Positions 53,057 through 63,020 of a DNA stretch of 64,000 nucleotides are shown here, piece by piece; the stretch's first letter is position 1; the number at the start of each line of letters is the position of its first letter. The DNA comes from Floridanema aerugineum (lineage in GTDB: Bacteria > Cyanobacteriota > Cyanobacteriia > Cyanobacteriales > Aerosakkonemataceae): positions 1 to 64,000 of the forward strand of contig NZ_JBHFNQ010000219.1 of NCBI RefSeq assembly GCF_041929345.1, written 5' to 3'. The position numbers and the translations under genes were made by a program. The notes beneath the pieces were generated by a model. The model saw only the letters and a list, made by a program, of their open reading frames with translations. It had not been told where the DNA came from and ran no database searches.

Positions 53057-53836
53057 ATGTCAAAACAAATAACCAGAGAAAAAATAATTCGCAAAATAAG
53101 GCAAATTAGGATTGCTAGCCGTTGGCTTTTAAATGAAATAATTGATGATTTAAATCCCTCGATGAATTTAAATTGTCCAATCTGCAATTTTTCTGGCGAA
53201 ACTGAAAAATTTAAACCTTATGTAACCCGATGTATCTTTGGCGGAGGTAAACTTTTAAGGCATGAATGCCCCGACTGTGGAGTAATATTTGGAACTCAAA
53301 GAATGCTAGCTTTATCTCCACAAGCTTTAGAACAAGAATATGTAGAACATTACTCCTGTTTTAATGAAGGAGACTCTACGGAATCAGAGATCAGAACGTT
53401 TGATTACTTAAATCCTAAAAAAGAAGGAATTTATCTAAATTTTGGGTGTGGAAAATGGTCTAAAAGCATAGAATACGCCCGTTCTAAGGGTTATCAATTA
53501 TTTGGATTTGAACCTTATGCAAAGGATGAAAAGAGTAATTACATAATTAATGATGTGGAATTGCTTAAATCAATGAAATTTGATGGCATTATCTCAAACG
53601 ATGTTTTGGAACATTTGCGTTACCCAGATCAAACTTTATCTTTTATGTCTTCTTTGCTTAAAGATGACGGAATTATGATACATACAACACATTGTTACAA
53701 TTATGCTTGTGAGTATACAAGGTTTCATTTGTTTTTCTTTACAGGTAATTCCTTAAAGATTATTTCTCAGAAAGCAGGATTGGCAGTAGAGGATACAGAT
53801 CGGATTGATACGAAAATATTTCGCAAATTAATTTGA
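53057..53836 (+). CDS. Zinc-ribbon SAM methyltransferase
   Basis: 259 residues. A CPIC...CPDCG zinc ribbon (residues about 40-75) precedes a methyltransferase core with LNFGCGKWSKSIEYAR and ISNDVLEHL. This is the architecture of sugar C-methyltransferases; the same ribbon-methyltransferase layout begins the fusion at 6218. 17 bp after the previous gene, 7 bp before the next. Confidence 0.8.
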   Translation: MSKQITREKIIRKIRQIRIASRWLLNEIIDDLNPSMNLNCPICNFSGETEKFKPYVTRCIFGGGKLLRHECPDCGVIFGTQRMLALSPQALEQEYVEHYSCFNEGDSTESEIRTFDYLNPKKEGIYLNFGCGKWSKSIEYARSKGYQLFGFEPYAKDEKSNYIINDVELLKSMKFDGIISNDVLEHLRYPDQTLSFMSSLLKDDGIMIHTTHCYNYACEYTRFHLFFFTGNSLKIISQKAGLAVEDTDRIDTKIFRKLI

Positions 53837-53843
53837 ATTAAAA

Positions 53844-55031
53844 ATGACTAAAGAAACAAAAATTTCTGTAACTATTGATGGCTACCGTTTGAGTTATCCT
53901 GCAACTGGTTTAGGGCTGGTGACTGCTGAACTTTTACGCGGGTTGCAAGAGCTTGGATATACTAAGTCAATAGCTGTTTTTGTAGAAAAGTCATTTCGTC
54001 CTCAAATATTTGGACTTGAGAATTTGGATGTTCAGTGGATTACAATTGATTTTAAAAATCGATCGCCTGACTACTTGGGACGTTTAGCTTGGGGTTTGGC
54101 AGTAACTAAAAAAATTAAGAAATTTTTCCCTAACTCTCGACACTTTATTCCGTACTTTTACAACTATGGAAATCTTAGCCAAAATGTAGTACTTGTTCCA
54201 GACCTAGTTTGGAGAATTGTTTCCGAACAAGACAGTATCTATCCCCACCGTCCTTGGTGGAATTTGCGAGGGCGGCTACCATTTCGTCCAATGTTTGTCA
54301 AATGGGAAGAGTGGTTAGTAACTAGAGCAAAGAATTTAATAGTTTACACAAAATTTGTTAAAAATCACGTTCACCAGGAATTTGGTACTTCTTTGGATAG
54401 AATAATGATTATGCAACATCCTGTACCTAGCTGGTGTATTACTAAGTATCAAGAGAGTAATAACTTATTAGTGCAGAACAAGTTTAATTTACCTCACCGT
54501 TTTGTCCTCTATGTAGGTGGTTTTGCGGGGAGAAAAAATGTTGCTATGCTGTTGGAAGTTTGTGGACAAATTTACGATGCCGATCCTTCATTTCGCTGTG
54601 TATTAGTTGGATTAACAGAGCAAATAATTCAAAGAGATTTTGGAATAAGGGAAGCTATGAAAAGAAATTCTGTTAGGGCTGCTATCATCCCATTACCAAT
54701 TATAGATTATCCAGATTTAGCTTCTCTTTATCGATTAACTGAATTTACAGTTTATCCCAGTTTGAGTGAAGGCTTTGGTTTACCAATCTTAGAGGCTGGC
54801 TCTGCAAAAAGATTATGTTTGTGTGGAGATAACTCTAGTATGAAAGAAGTTCAAACTAATGCTGAGTACCGAATTAAGAGTGACGATCGCTCTGCATGGT
54901 TTGAGAAAATTTTGTATTTTTGGCAAAATCCTGAAGCAACTAAAAAAGCTGGAGAAGATTGCCATCTACTTTTCCATCAGTATGACTTGTATAAAACTGC
55001 TCAACAACTATGGAACATCTTGCAAAGTTAA
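53844..55031 (+). CDS. GT4 family glycosyltransferase
   Basis: 395 residues. GT-B fold with N-terminal SYPATGLGLVTAELLRGL, middle VLYVGGFAGRKNV and retaining motif EGFGLPILEAG (EX7E). Probably adds a mannose- or glucose-type sugar in the polysaccharide. Intact. Confidence 0.88.
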   Translation: MTKETKISVTIDGYRLSYPATGLGLVTAELLRGLQELGYTKSIAVFVEKSFRPQIFGLENLDVQWITIDFKNRSPDYLGRLAWGLAVTKKIKKFFPNSRHFIPYFYNYGNLSQNVVLVPDLVWRIVSEQDSIYPHRPWWNLRGRLPFRPMFVKWEEWLVTRAKNLIVYTKFVKNHVHQEFGTSLDRIMIMQHPVPSWCITKYQESNNLLVQNKFNLPHRFVLYVGGFAGRKNVAMLLEVCGQIYDADPSFRCVLVGLTEQIIQRDFGIREAMKRNSVRAAIIPLPIIDYPDLASLYRLTEFTVYPSLSEGFGLPILEAGSAKRLCLCGDNSSMKEVQTNAEYRIKSDDRSAWFEKILYFWQNPEATKKAGEDCHLLFHQYDLYKTAQQLWNILQS

Positions 55032-55079
55032 AATTTATTCCTTGCCGCCTAATCCGGTTATAATACCTAGCAAAAAAAT

Positions 55080-56177
55080 ATGTCTGCGAAAAGAAAATTT
55101 GCTGATGGAGCGATTTGGTTAGCAACCAATTTCATAAGCTCCTCAAAAAAGATCCCTGAAATACCAAAATCGATTTTGGTGTTAAGAAATAACGATATCG
55201 GCGATCTTTTGATAATCACGCCGCTTTTCGAGGCTTTAAAACGACGATTTCCCGATGCTCATATTGTGGCAGGAGTTGGTAATTGGAATGTGGAAATTCT
55301 CAAACTAAATCCCTATATTTCAGAAATACTAACAGTTAATGCACCTTGGCACAATAAATTTATTCCTAATAAAAGCTGGCGGGATGCACTCAATTACATT
55401 GCTTTTTCTTCCGAAAGTCAGGAGTTAGCAAAACGGCGCTTTGATATAGGGATTGATGTTTTAGGAAGTTATTTTGGTTCGTTGTTGATGATGCGATCGG
55501 GCATTCCCTATCGTTTGGGTGTGAAGGGATATGCAGGCGGACATACGGCAGTACAACAATACGTTGAGTATAACGAGTACGAACAGGTAGGGCGATCGGC
55601 TCTTCGTTTTGCCGAACTGTTGGGGGCGACTGAACTCCCAGAATGCAGACCGCAGATATTTCTGAGTGCGAGTGAAGTAGAAGCGGGTCAGCGTCGGTGG
55701 TCGATAAAAACTCGGTCTACAGAGAAACGGATAGTTATTGGCCCTGGTGGTGGTTTTCTCGAAAAGTGCTGGCCCTTAGAAAATTATGCAGAGCTAGTAA
55801 AAATGCTGACGGAAATTGGCAACTTAGAAGTTATTATCCTTGGAGGCAAACAAGACCGCGAGGCTGGCAAACAATTAGCAAACCTTTCCCCGTTAGTTAA
55901 AAGTCTGGCTGGAGATCTGACCCTAAGAGAAAGTTTCGCTTTGGTTGCCGCTGCTGATTTGGTAATCTGTAACTCTAGTATGTTGATGCACGCTGCTGCT
56001 GCTTTCTCAATTCCTACGGTGGTTTTGCTGGGCGACTGTTTTAGCTCAACGAAACAGCACGCAGCACAGTGGGGATATGAGGGAGTATGCCACATATTTG
56101 GTAAGGAAGGCGATCGCCTTGAGGTTTATACTCCAACCGAGGTGAGAAAAGTTATTGCTAATTTATTAAAAATTTAA
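55080..56177 (+). CDS. GT9 family glycosyltransferase (heptosyltransferase-like)
   Basis: 365 residues. SILVLRNNDIGDLLIITPLFEAL is the GT9 N-terminal signature, and LVICNSSMLMHAAAAFSIPTVVLLGD is the nucleotide-sugar motif. Family members transfer heptose or other sugars to lipid A core or surface glycans. Same family as the C-terminal domain at 14967. Confidence 0.85.
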   Translation: MSAKRKFADGAIWLATNFISSSKKIPEIPKSILVLRNNDIGDLLIITPLFEALKRRFPDAHIVAGVGNWNVEILKLNPYISEILTVNAPWHNKFIPNKSWRDALNYIAFSSESQELAKRRFDIGIDVLGSYFGSLLMMRSGIPYRLGVKGYAGGHTAVQQYVEYNEYEQVGRSALRFAELLGATELPECRPQIFLSASEVEAGQRRWSIKTRSTEKRIVIGPGGGFLEKCWPLENYAELVKMLTEIGNLEVIILGGKQDREAGKQLANLSPLVKSLAGDLTLRESFALVAAADLVICNSSMLMHAAAAFSIPTVVLLGDCFSSTKQHAAQWGYEGVCHIFGKEGDRLEVYTPTEVRKVIANLLKI

Positions 56178-56200
56178 TCAATATGATGTAATTGAGTTTT

Positions 56201-56479
56201 ATGGAGATAGCCCAAAAGCAAAATCGGGTGGCTTTTAGGGGAAACTGGACTGCGCGTTATGGTTTAAATCAGCTAAGTGCAGTTATGAGCCGGGTCTTGA
56301 CAAAAAACCCAACTGTGTATTTTGATGTCTATGGCACAGGAGGAGCTAATGAACAGCCAGCCATATTATGCAATGTCGATGATATTGATGGGATGGAAAA
56401 TGCCGTTTTACGTTTGTTGGATGATGAAGAAAGCCAAAAACGGCTGGGAGCGAGTACGATCGCTAACATGGGATGCTAA
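56201..56479 (+). pseudogene. Internally deleted GT4 glycosyltransferase remnant
   Basis: 92 codons. The first half (ARYGLNQLSAVMSRVLTKNP...VYGTGG) looks like the middle of a GT4 enzyme. The second half (NVDDIDGMENAVLRLLDDEE) looks like its C-terminal helix region. The donor-binding part with the EX7E motif between them, and the N-terminal domain, are absent. Probably inactive. Confidence 0.6.
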
Positions 56480-56550
56480 TATCAACAAACTGTCAAACCT
56501 GTATTGCCAGTGGACTGCATCTAATTTTTAACGGAGTAAATAAAGATATT

Positions 56551-57615
56551 ATGACGGTTATTCTCGTAACAGGATCTGCTGGTCTAATTGGTTCGGAATC
56601 AGTACGTTTTTTCTGCGATAAAGGTTATACAGTTGTCGGTATAGACAACAATATGAGGGAAACTTTTTTTGGCAAAGGTGCTTCTACAGAATGGAATCGC
56701 GATCGCTTGCTAGAAAAATATGGAGAAAAGTATATTCATCATTCTATTGATATTCGCGATCAAGAAGCAGTTTCTAATTTATTTAATACCTACAATAAAG
56801 ATATTAGTCTGATAATTCATACAGCCGCTCAACCTTCGCACGACTGGGCTGCTAGCGATCCCCACACCGATTTTACTGTCAACGCTAACGGTACTTTAGT
56901 ATTACTAGAAAATACCCGCAACATTTGCCCAGATGCTGTATTCATCTTCTGTTCAACTAACAAAGTTTACGGAGATTCCCCAAATTATTTACCTTTAATT
57001 GAGCAAGAGTTTCGTTGGGAAATTGACGAAAATCATCAATATAACCAAGGTATTGATGAGAGTATGAGTATCGATCAATGCAAGCACTCTTTGTTTGGAG
57101 TTTCTAAAGTAGCTGCTGATTTACTCGTTCAAGAATATGGTCGTTACTTTGGCATCAAAACTGCTAGCTTTAGGGGCGGTTGTTTAACAGGCCCTAGCCA
57201 TTCGGGAGCAGAATTACACGGATTTTTATCTTACTTAATGAAGTGTACAATGCTCGGTAAACCTTACAAAATTTACGGCTATAAAGGCAAACAGGTGCGG
57301 GATAATATTCACAGTTACGATTTGGTGAATGCCTTTGATCATTTCTACCAAAATCCTCGCGTCGCTGAGGTATACAACATTGGGGGAAGCCGTTTTAGCA
57401 ATTGCTCAATGTTAGAAGCAATTCTACATTGTGAGGCAATAACTGATAAAAAACTGCATTGGGTTTATGAAGAAACAAATAGAATTGGCGATCACATCTG
57501 GTGGATTAGCGATATCCAAAAGTTTAAAAACCATTACCCAGAATGGAACTTAACTTATGGGATAAAGGAGATTTTGAAAGAAATCTATACCCAAAATGTT
57601 AGTCGATGGGTATAA
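56551..57615 (+). CDS. NAD-dependent sugar epimerase (CDP-paratose 2-epimerase type)
   Basis: 354 residues. Rossmann motif TGSAGLIGS, catalytic region CSTNKVYGD and FGVSKVAAD (Tyr of YxxxK replaced here by Phe in HSLFGVSK), and ISDIQKFKNHYPEW at the C-terminus as in CDP-tyvelose epimerase. It acts on a nucleotide sugar of the locus. The ATG at 56551 directly precedes the Rossmann fold. Confidence 0.85.
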   Translation: MTVILVTGSAGLIGSESVRFFCDKGYTVVGIDNNMRETFFGKGASTEWNRDRLLEKYGEKYIHHSIDIRDQEAVSNLFNTYNKDISLIIHTAAQPSHDWAASDPHTDFTVNANGTLVLLENTRNICPDAVFIFCSTNKVYGDSPNYLPLIEQEFRWEIDENHQYNQGIDESMSIDQCKHSLFGVSKVAADLLVQEYGRYFGIKTASFRGGCLTGPSHSGAELHGFLSYLMKCTMLGKPYKIYGYKGKQVRDNIHSYDLVNAFDHFYQNPRVAEVYNIGGSRFSNCSMLEAILHCEAITDKKLHWVYEETNRIGDHIWWISDIQKFKNHYPEWNLTYGIKEILKEIYTQNVSRWV

Positions 57616-57663
57616 ATGTAAGGGAATTGAAAGTTTGAATTGGTTGTTTATAAATTGACAAAG

Positions 57664-58980
57664 ATGTTAGCAAACTTATTTCGTGGGCGGGTATTTAAGT
57701 TTCTTTTGGGGGGTGGACTAGCAGCACTAGTCAATCTGTTGCTTATATATTGGATGATTGAGCAACTGGGATTAAACACACCTGTTTTGCGAAATATTGC
57801 TAACGTAATTGCCATTGAAATATCATTATTATTTAGTTTCTTTATTTACCGGATTTGGGTTTGGCCGGGAGGTGCTTGGACAGTTCGAGAAGTTTTGTTG
57901 AAGCAGCTTCCCCTTTACCATTTGTCCGCAGGTGCATCTGTCATTGCTCGCATTTTTGTGATATTTCCTGTTTTGGATTGGCTGAAAGTAAACTATGCAA
58001 TTAATACCTTAGTTGGCGTAGTGGTAAGTGCTTCAATCAACTATTTAATCAGTGATAAATTAGTATTTAAAACTCGCACTAATGCTCCAAATAGCCAGGA
58101 TTCTGAACTTTATTACCCAGAGGGTTTAGAGCCTGCTTTAGCAGATAGATCTAATTTACAAAGACCTTCTTCCGGTGAAAAGAGTCGATCGCACTCGCCA
58201 AATTCCGGTAACATTAAACTGCTATCGGTGGTAATTCCGGCTTATAACGAAGAAGGTTCAATTGTAGAAACAGTTCATTCTATTAGCAAGTTATTAGAAG
58301 AGCATAATATTGATTACGAAATTCTGGTGGTAAATGATAATAGTCGCGATCGTACTGAAGAAATTTTGCAACAGCTAAATTCGGAAAATAGCAAAGTGCG
58401 TTATATCAACAACTATTATCCTAATGGCTTTGGCTTTGCCGTGCGCTGCGGCTTAGAAAATTTTCAAGGAAATGCTGTAGCCATTATGATGGCAGATAAT
58501 TCTGATGCTCCAGAAAATTTAGTTGATTACTATTACAAGCTGCAACAAGGCTACGATTGTGTCTTCGGTTCCCGATTTATTAAAGGTGGTAAAGTGATTG
58601 ATTATCCGGCTCATAAGTTGACGATCAATCGCCTTGCTAATTTGTTTGTTCAAGTCTTATTTGGCTTAAAATTTAATGATACAACCAATGCTTTTAAAGC
58701 CTACAGAAGAGAAGTAATTGATGGAGTATCTCCGCTGTTATCTCACCATTTCAACTTAACGGTGGAAATTCCACTCAAAGCGATCGTTAGAGGTTATTCT
58801 TATACAACAACACCGATTATATGGCGCAATCGCAAAACCGGAATTTCCAAATTGAAAATCAAAGAAATGGGCAGTCGTTACTTGTTTATCGTCTTGTACG
58901 TCTTTCTGGAAAAATGGCTGTCTAGAGGAGACTATATTCGCCCGCATTCTCACAGTAATATAAGGATAAAAACCAACTAA
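57664..58980 (+). CDS. GtrA-like membrane domain fused to a GT2 glycosyltransferase
   Basis: 438 residues from ATG 57664. Residues 1-135 hold four membrane segments of the GtrA/DPMS-associated family (FKFLLGGGLAALVNLLLIYWM). A linker precedes a cytoplasmic GT2 domain (VVIPAYNEEGSIV, MMADNSDAPENL). GtrA is normally a separate flippase-like protein that moves lipid-linked sugars, with GT2 as its partner, so the fusion joins making and flipping of the donor. Confidence 0.85.
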   Translation: MLANLFRGRVFKFLLGGGLAALVNLLLIYWMIEQLGLNTPVLRNIANVIAIEISLLFSFFIYRIWVWPGGAWTVREVLLKQLPLYHLSAGASVIARIFVIFPVLDWLKVNYAINTLVGVVVSASINYLISDKLVFKTRTNAPNSQDSELYYPEGLEPALADRSNLQRPSSGEKSRSHSPNSGNIKLLSVVIPAYNEEGSIVETVHSISKLLEEHNIDYEILVVNDNSRDRTEEILQQLNSENSKVRYINNYYPNGFGFAVRCGLENFQGNAVAIMMADNSDAPENLVDYYYKLQQGYDCVFGSRFIKGGKVIDYPAHKLTINRLANLFVQVLFGLKFNDTTNAFKAYRREVIDGVSPLLSHHFNLTVEIPLKAIVRGYSYTTTPIIWRNRKTGISKLKIKEMGSRYLFIVLYVFLEKWLSRGDYIRPHSHSNIRIKTN

Positions 58981-59006
58981 CCTAGTGAAAACTTTAAATT
59001 TAACCC

Positions 59007-59678
59007 ATGAACCAAGAAGAATATTTGAAAAAACTCTACTCAAATCGTTTTGATCCCCACCAAAGAAAAGCAAAAATTGCTTTGTGGAAAACTTTAACTG
59101 ACGAGTTTTTACAAAAGTATATAGACCCGGAATCAGTTGTTTTAGATATAGGCGGAGGGTACTGTGAATTCATCAATCAAGTTAAGGCTAGAGAAAAATA
59201 TCTTATAGATTTGAACCCAGATTCTCAACTATTTGCCGATCCTAATGTAACAATATTTAACGTTAATGTTCTCAACATCCAGGAGCCAAAGGTACTGAAA
59301 AAACAGTATGATATAATTTTTGTTTCCAACTTTTTTGAACATTTAAACAGTAAAGAAGATTTAATCAAGGTTTTATTGTTCTGTTTCAATCACCTAAATC
59401 CTGGAGGTTCTTTATTAATTATACAGCCAAATTTTAAGTACTCAGTTAAAGAATACTATGACTTTATCGATCACCAATTACCAATCACGCATCTTTCTCT
59501 CAAAGAAGTACTAGAAGCTATTGGTTTTAAAATTAAAGTTTTAATTCCCAAATTCTTGCCTTATTCAACAAAAGGTAGACCAAGTTCGCCTAAACTTTTG
59601 AGCTTGTATCTCAAGTTACCCTTTGCTTGGCAGTTTTTAGGTGGACAGATGTTTATTCAGGCATCAAAGCAGTTTTAG
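59007..59678 (+). CDS. SAM-dependent methyltransferase
   Basis: 223 residues. SVVLDIGGGYCEFINQVKAREKYLIDLNPDS gives motif I and II (described, not quoted in full), then FVSNFFEHLNSKEDL. Class I fold without a zinc ribbon. Lies between the GtrA-GT2 fusion and the second epimerase. Confidence 0.8.
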   Translation: MNQEEYLKKLYSNRFDPHQRKAKIALWKTLTDEFLQKYIDPESVVLDIGGGYCEFINQVKAREKYLIDLNPDSQLFADPNVTIFNVNVLNIQEPKVLKKQYDIIFVSNFFEHLNSKEDLIKVLLFCFNHLNPGGSLLIIQPNFKYSVKEYYDFIDHQLPITHLSLKEVLEAIGFKIKVLIPKFLPYSTKGRPSSPKLLSLYLKLPFAWQFLGGQMFIQASKQF

Positions 59679-59713
59679 AGACGAAAGCGATAATAATTTA
59701 AGAGGCAAAGAAA

Positions 59714-60781
59714 GTGAGCAGAAGAGTTTTAATTACAGGAGGCGCAGGTTTTGTTGGTAGTTGTTTGGGATTAGGTTTAGCTGAACGCTATTCCGACTGG
59801 AAAATTATTGCTTTGGATAACTTAAAACGACGGGGTTCGGAACTAAATTTGCCGAGATTGAAGCAGGCAGGAATTGAATTTATTCACGGCGATGTTAGAA
59901 ATATAGAAGACCTCGATCCGATCGCACTAAAACCAGATTTAATTTTAGAATGTTCCGCAGAACCATCGGTATTAGCTGGATATAATTCTCCTGGTTATGT
60001 TCTCCAAACTAACTTGGTAGGAACTATAAATTGCTTGGAATTAGCTAGACAAACTCAGGCAGATTTTATTTTTTTGTCTACGAGTCGAGTTTATCCGATC
60101 GCGCATCTGAGCACTTTAAAATATACAGAAACAGAAACTCGTTTTCAACTGTTAGATGAGCAATCTTTACCGGGTGTATCGAGTCAAGGAATCTCCGAAG
60201 AATTTCCCCTTGATGGAGCTAGATCTCTCTATGGCGCAACCAAATTAGCTGCGGAATTGTTAATAGCTGAATATGCCGATGCTTATGGAATCAGAACTTT
60301 AATAAATCGCTGTGGCGTGCTGACAGGGCCTTGGCAAATGGGGAAAGTCGATCAAGGCGTATTTGCTTTATGGATGGCATTTCACTATTTTCAAAAGTCG
60401 CTTAAATATATCGGCTATGGCGGGACAGGTAAGCAGGTAAGAGACTTTTTGCATATTGCAGATTTATTGGATTTAATAGATATCCAAATTCAAAGGTTTG
60501 AAGAATTAAAAGGGAAAACTTTTAATGTTGGTGGTGGGGTGGAAAATACACTTTCCCTCTATGAAACAACTCAGCTTTGCCAAAAAATTACTGGGTATGA
60601 GATACCTATTACCCCAGTAGTCGAAACACGCACTGGAGATGTACCGATTTATATTACAGATTCTCGAAAGATTACAGAAACTACAGGATGGACACCCAAA
60701 AGAAATGCTGAGAATACCTTAAGAGAAATTTATGAATGGATTCACAAATATAAAGACATAGTAAATAATATATTTGGGTGA
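59714..60781 (+). CDS. NAD-dependent sugar epimerase (second copy of the family)
   Basis: 355 residues, GTG start. Rossmann motif TGGAGFVGSC, catalytic STSRVYP and SLYGATKLAAE (Tyr-x3-Lys intact), and a C-terminal SRKITETTGWTPKR. Same family as 56551 but clearly diverged from it. Together they could provide two steps or two products. Confidence 0.85.
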   Translation: MSRRVLITGGAGFVGSCLGLGLAERYSDWKIIALDNLKRRGSELNLPRLKQAGIEFIHGDVRNIEDLDPIALKPDLILECSAEPSVLAGYNSPGYVLQTNLVGTINCLELARQTQADFIFLSTSRVYPIAHLSTLKYTETETRFQLLDEQSLPGVSSQGISEEFPLDGARSLYGATKLAAELLIAEYADAYGIRTLINRCGVLTGPWQMGKVDQGVFALWMAFHYFQKSLKYIGYGGTGKQVRDFLHIADLLDLIDIQIQRFEELKGKTFNVGGGVENTLSLYETTQLCQKITGYEIPITPVVETRTGDVPIYITDSRKITETTGWTPKRNAENTLREIYEWIHKYKDIVNNIFG

Positions 60782-60884
60782 TTAAATGTTAATTATAATG
60801 CTATAAGTTAGCAAATTATCGCTAAAAAAATGTCAAATAAAATTTTAATAATAAAAACTGCTGAGTCGAAAAGTAGTAAGTATA

Positions 60885-61970
60885 ATGCAAATAATTTCTA
60901 TTGTTTCCGGTCTTCCTCCTGCTATTGATGGTGTAGGAGATTATGCACTTAATTTAGCTCGGCAACTTCGGAAAGATTTCGCCATAAATACTCATTTTAT
61001 TGTTGGTAATCCCAAATGGGTGGGAGCAGATGAAATAGAAGGATTTTCTGTTAGCAAGGTGAACGATCGCACTGTCTCTACCTTACTGTCCCTGCTAAAC
61101 AAAAATTCTGCACCATCTACCATTCTGTTACACTACGTTTGCTACGGTTATGCGTTGCGAGGCTGCCCTTTTTGGTTAATAAATGGCTTACAAAGGTGGC
61201 GAAATGCAAAAAGCGATCGCTCTCTAGTAACTATGTTCCACGAAACTTATGCTTTTGGCCCACCTTGGACGAGTGCTTTTTGGTTATCACAGGTGCAAAA
61301 ATATCTGTTAGCTCGTTTGGCACAGATTAGCGATCGCGCTCTCACCAGCAAACAAGGCTATGCTAAAATTATTAGCCAATTAAGTTTAGGAAAACAAACC
61401 CAAATCCCTGCACTAGCAGTATTTTCTAATGTGGGAGAGCCAGAACAACCTCCACCACTTGTAGAGCGTCCCCGACAACTAGTAGTGTTTGGAGCAGCTT
61501 CTACTCGACGGCGAGTTTATCAGAAATCTTTAGCTGCTTTAGAGCACACTTGCCAAGAACTATTAATTGAGGAAATATGGGATATAGGGCCAGCCACCGG
61601 GCTTGAGATTGCCAAAATCAATGGAGTACCAGTTATAGCTCTGGGCGAAAAAACCCCAGTAGAAATTAGTAAAATTTTGTCAAGTTCTATAGTCGGCTTC
61701 TTTAATTACGATATAGACTATCTGGCTAAATCAGGAGTTTTTGCTGCTTACTGTGCTCATCGGTTACTTTCTGTGGGTATATCTTCCAGTAATTTACAGG
61801 CAGATGGACTACAAGCAGGAAAACATTATTGTTTAGCAGATGATCTTACACAAAGTCTTAGTTTAACCGCAGGACAAGCGATCGCTGACAATGCCTACAC
61901 CTGGTATCATAACCATAATTTAGCGATACAGGCTAAGGTGTTTGTTGGACAAATAACTCGTAATCCCTAA
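60885..61970 (+). CDS. Glycosyltransferase, GT4-like N-terminal fold
   Basis: 361 residues. The N-terminus (SIVSGLPPAIDGVGDYALNLARQL) is GT4-like. The C-terminal domain is divergent and lacks a clear EX7E motif, though SSIVGFFNYDIDYLAKSGVFAAY occupies that place. It may be a glycosyltransferase with an altered donor site. A 103-bp gap precedes it, so it could have its own promoter. Confidence 0.7.
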   Translation: MQIISIVSGLPPAIDGVGDYALNLARQLRKDFAINTHFIVGNPKWVGADEIEGFSVSKVNDRTVSTLLSLLNKNSAPSTILLHYVCYGYALRGCPFWLINGLQRWRNAKSDRSLVTMFHETYAFGPPWTSAFWLSQVQKYLLARLAQISDRALTSKQGYAKIISQLSLGKQTQIPALAVFSNVGEPEQPPPLVERPRQLVVFGAASTRRRVYQKSLAALEHTCQELLIEEIWDIGPATGLEIAKINGVPVIALGEKTPVEISKILSSSIVGFFNYDIDYLAKSGVFAAYCAHRLLSVGISSSNLQADGLQAGKHYCLADDLTQSLSLTAGQAIADNAYTWYHNHNLAIQAKVFVGQITRNP

Positions 61971-62019
61971 TGAAAGATTTTTTCTGAGCAAAATCACCAA
62001 AATAGAGTTAATAATTAAA

Positions 62020-62916
62020 ATGTGGGAAACACTCAATAAGCCTCAATATTTTTTTAGTCCATCTTTGCTAGCTTCTAGGTTGAAAAAAAGCTTAAAAAAA
62101 CCTCAGACTTTTGAAACGGTCAGACTTCCTTGGAATGCAGAAATACGGGTTAGAACTTCTGATTTGATCGGACACGCGCTATATACCTCTGGCTTTTTCG
62201 ACCTGATTGTCAGCGAAGCAGTCTGGCGATTAATAGAGAAAGGAGATCAGGTTATAGATGTGGGGGCAAATATTGGATATATGACCAGCTTAATGGCGAG
62301 CCGTGTAGGAAAGAGTGGAAAAGTTACTGCTTTTGAACCTCACCCATTAACATTTAAAGAATTGGTACATAATGTCCAAAATTTTATGAATTATTATGAT
62401 GTTAATAACATAGATATATACCAGCTAGCAGTATCTAATAAAAGCGGCACAGATTTTTTAAATGTTAGCAACCCAGATCCGGCATTTGCAGCCATTAATA
62501 GGGAAAATAATGCCTGGGAAGATCCCAAATCAAATATAGAAGTTTCAGTAACTCGACTGGACGATATTTTTGATGAAACCGAAAAAATTTCTCTAATCAA
62601 AATAGATGTTGAAGGCCATGAAATGTCAGTTTTAGAAGGGGCTGATAATCTGATTTCAAAAGGTAAAATAAAGCATATTGTTTTTGAAGAACACGGACAA
62701 TACCCGACTCCAACGATGGAATTTTTAGCAAGTAAGGGATATACTTTATGGAGTTTGGGCAGAAATTTTTGGGGGCCAGTTCTGTTTGCCCCTAATGAAC
62801 CTCGCGGACGGCAACTTTGGGACCCACCAAATTATTTAGCTACCAAAGAGCCAAATTGGGTTCTGGCACGGATGAAGAGTCGGGGATGGCAGGTATTAAC
62901 AGGGGGTGGAAGGTGA
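62020..62916 (+). CDS. FkbM family methyltransferase
   Basis: 298 residues. VIDVGANIGYMTSLMASRVG is motif I, EPHP the acidic loop, and IKIDVEGHEMSVLEGA the FkbM C-terminal signature. O-methylates a sugar hydroxyl in polysaccharide clusters. Confidence 0.88.
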   Translation: MWETLNKPQYFFSPSLLASRLKKSLKKPQTFETVRLPWNAEIRVRTSDLIGHALYTSGFFDLIVSEAVWRLIEKGDQVIDVGANIGYMTSLMASRVGKSGKVTAFEPHPLTFKELVHNVQNFMNYYDVNNIDIYQLAVSNKSGTDFLNVSNPDPAFAAINRENNAWEDPKSNIEVSVTRLDDIFDETEKISLIKIDVEGHEMSVLEGADNLISKGKIKHIVFEEHGQYPTPTMEFLASKGYTLWSLGRNFWGPVLFAPNEPRGRQLWDPPNYLATKEPNWVLARMKSRGWQVLTGGGR

Positions 62917-63020
62917 TTTAAATATAATTGCAGATGTGAAAATTATTTAATCTGCAATACTTTCATTAAAAAATCGCACTTAGATAAGATAACAGAACTT
63001 TATATTTATTAAATTTGTTT

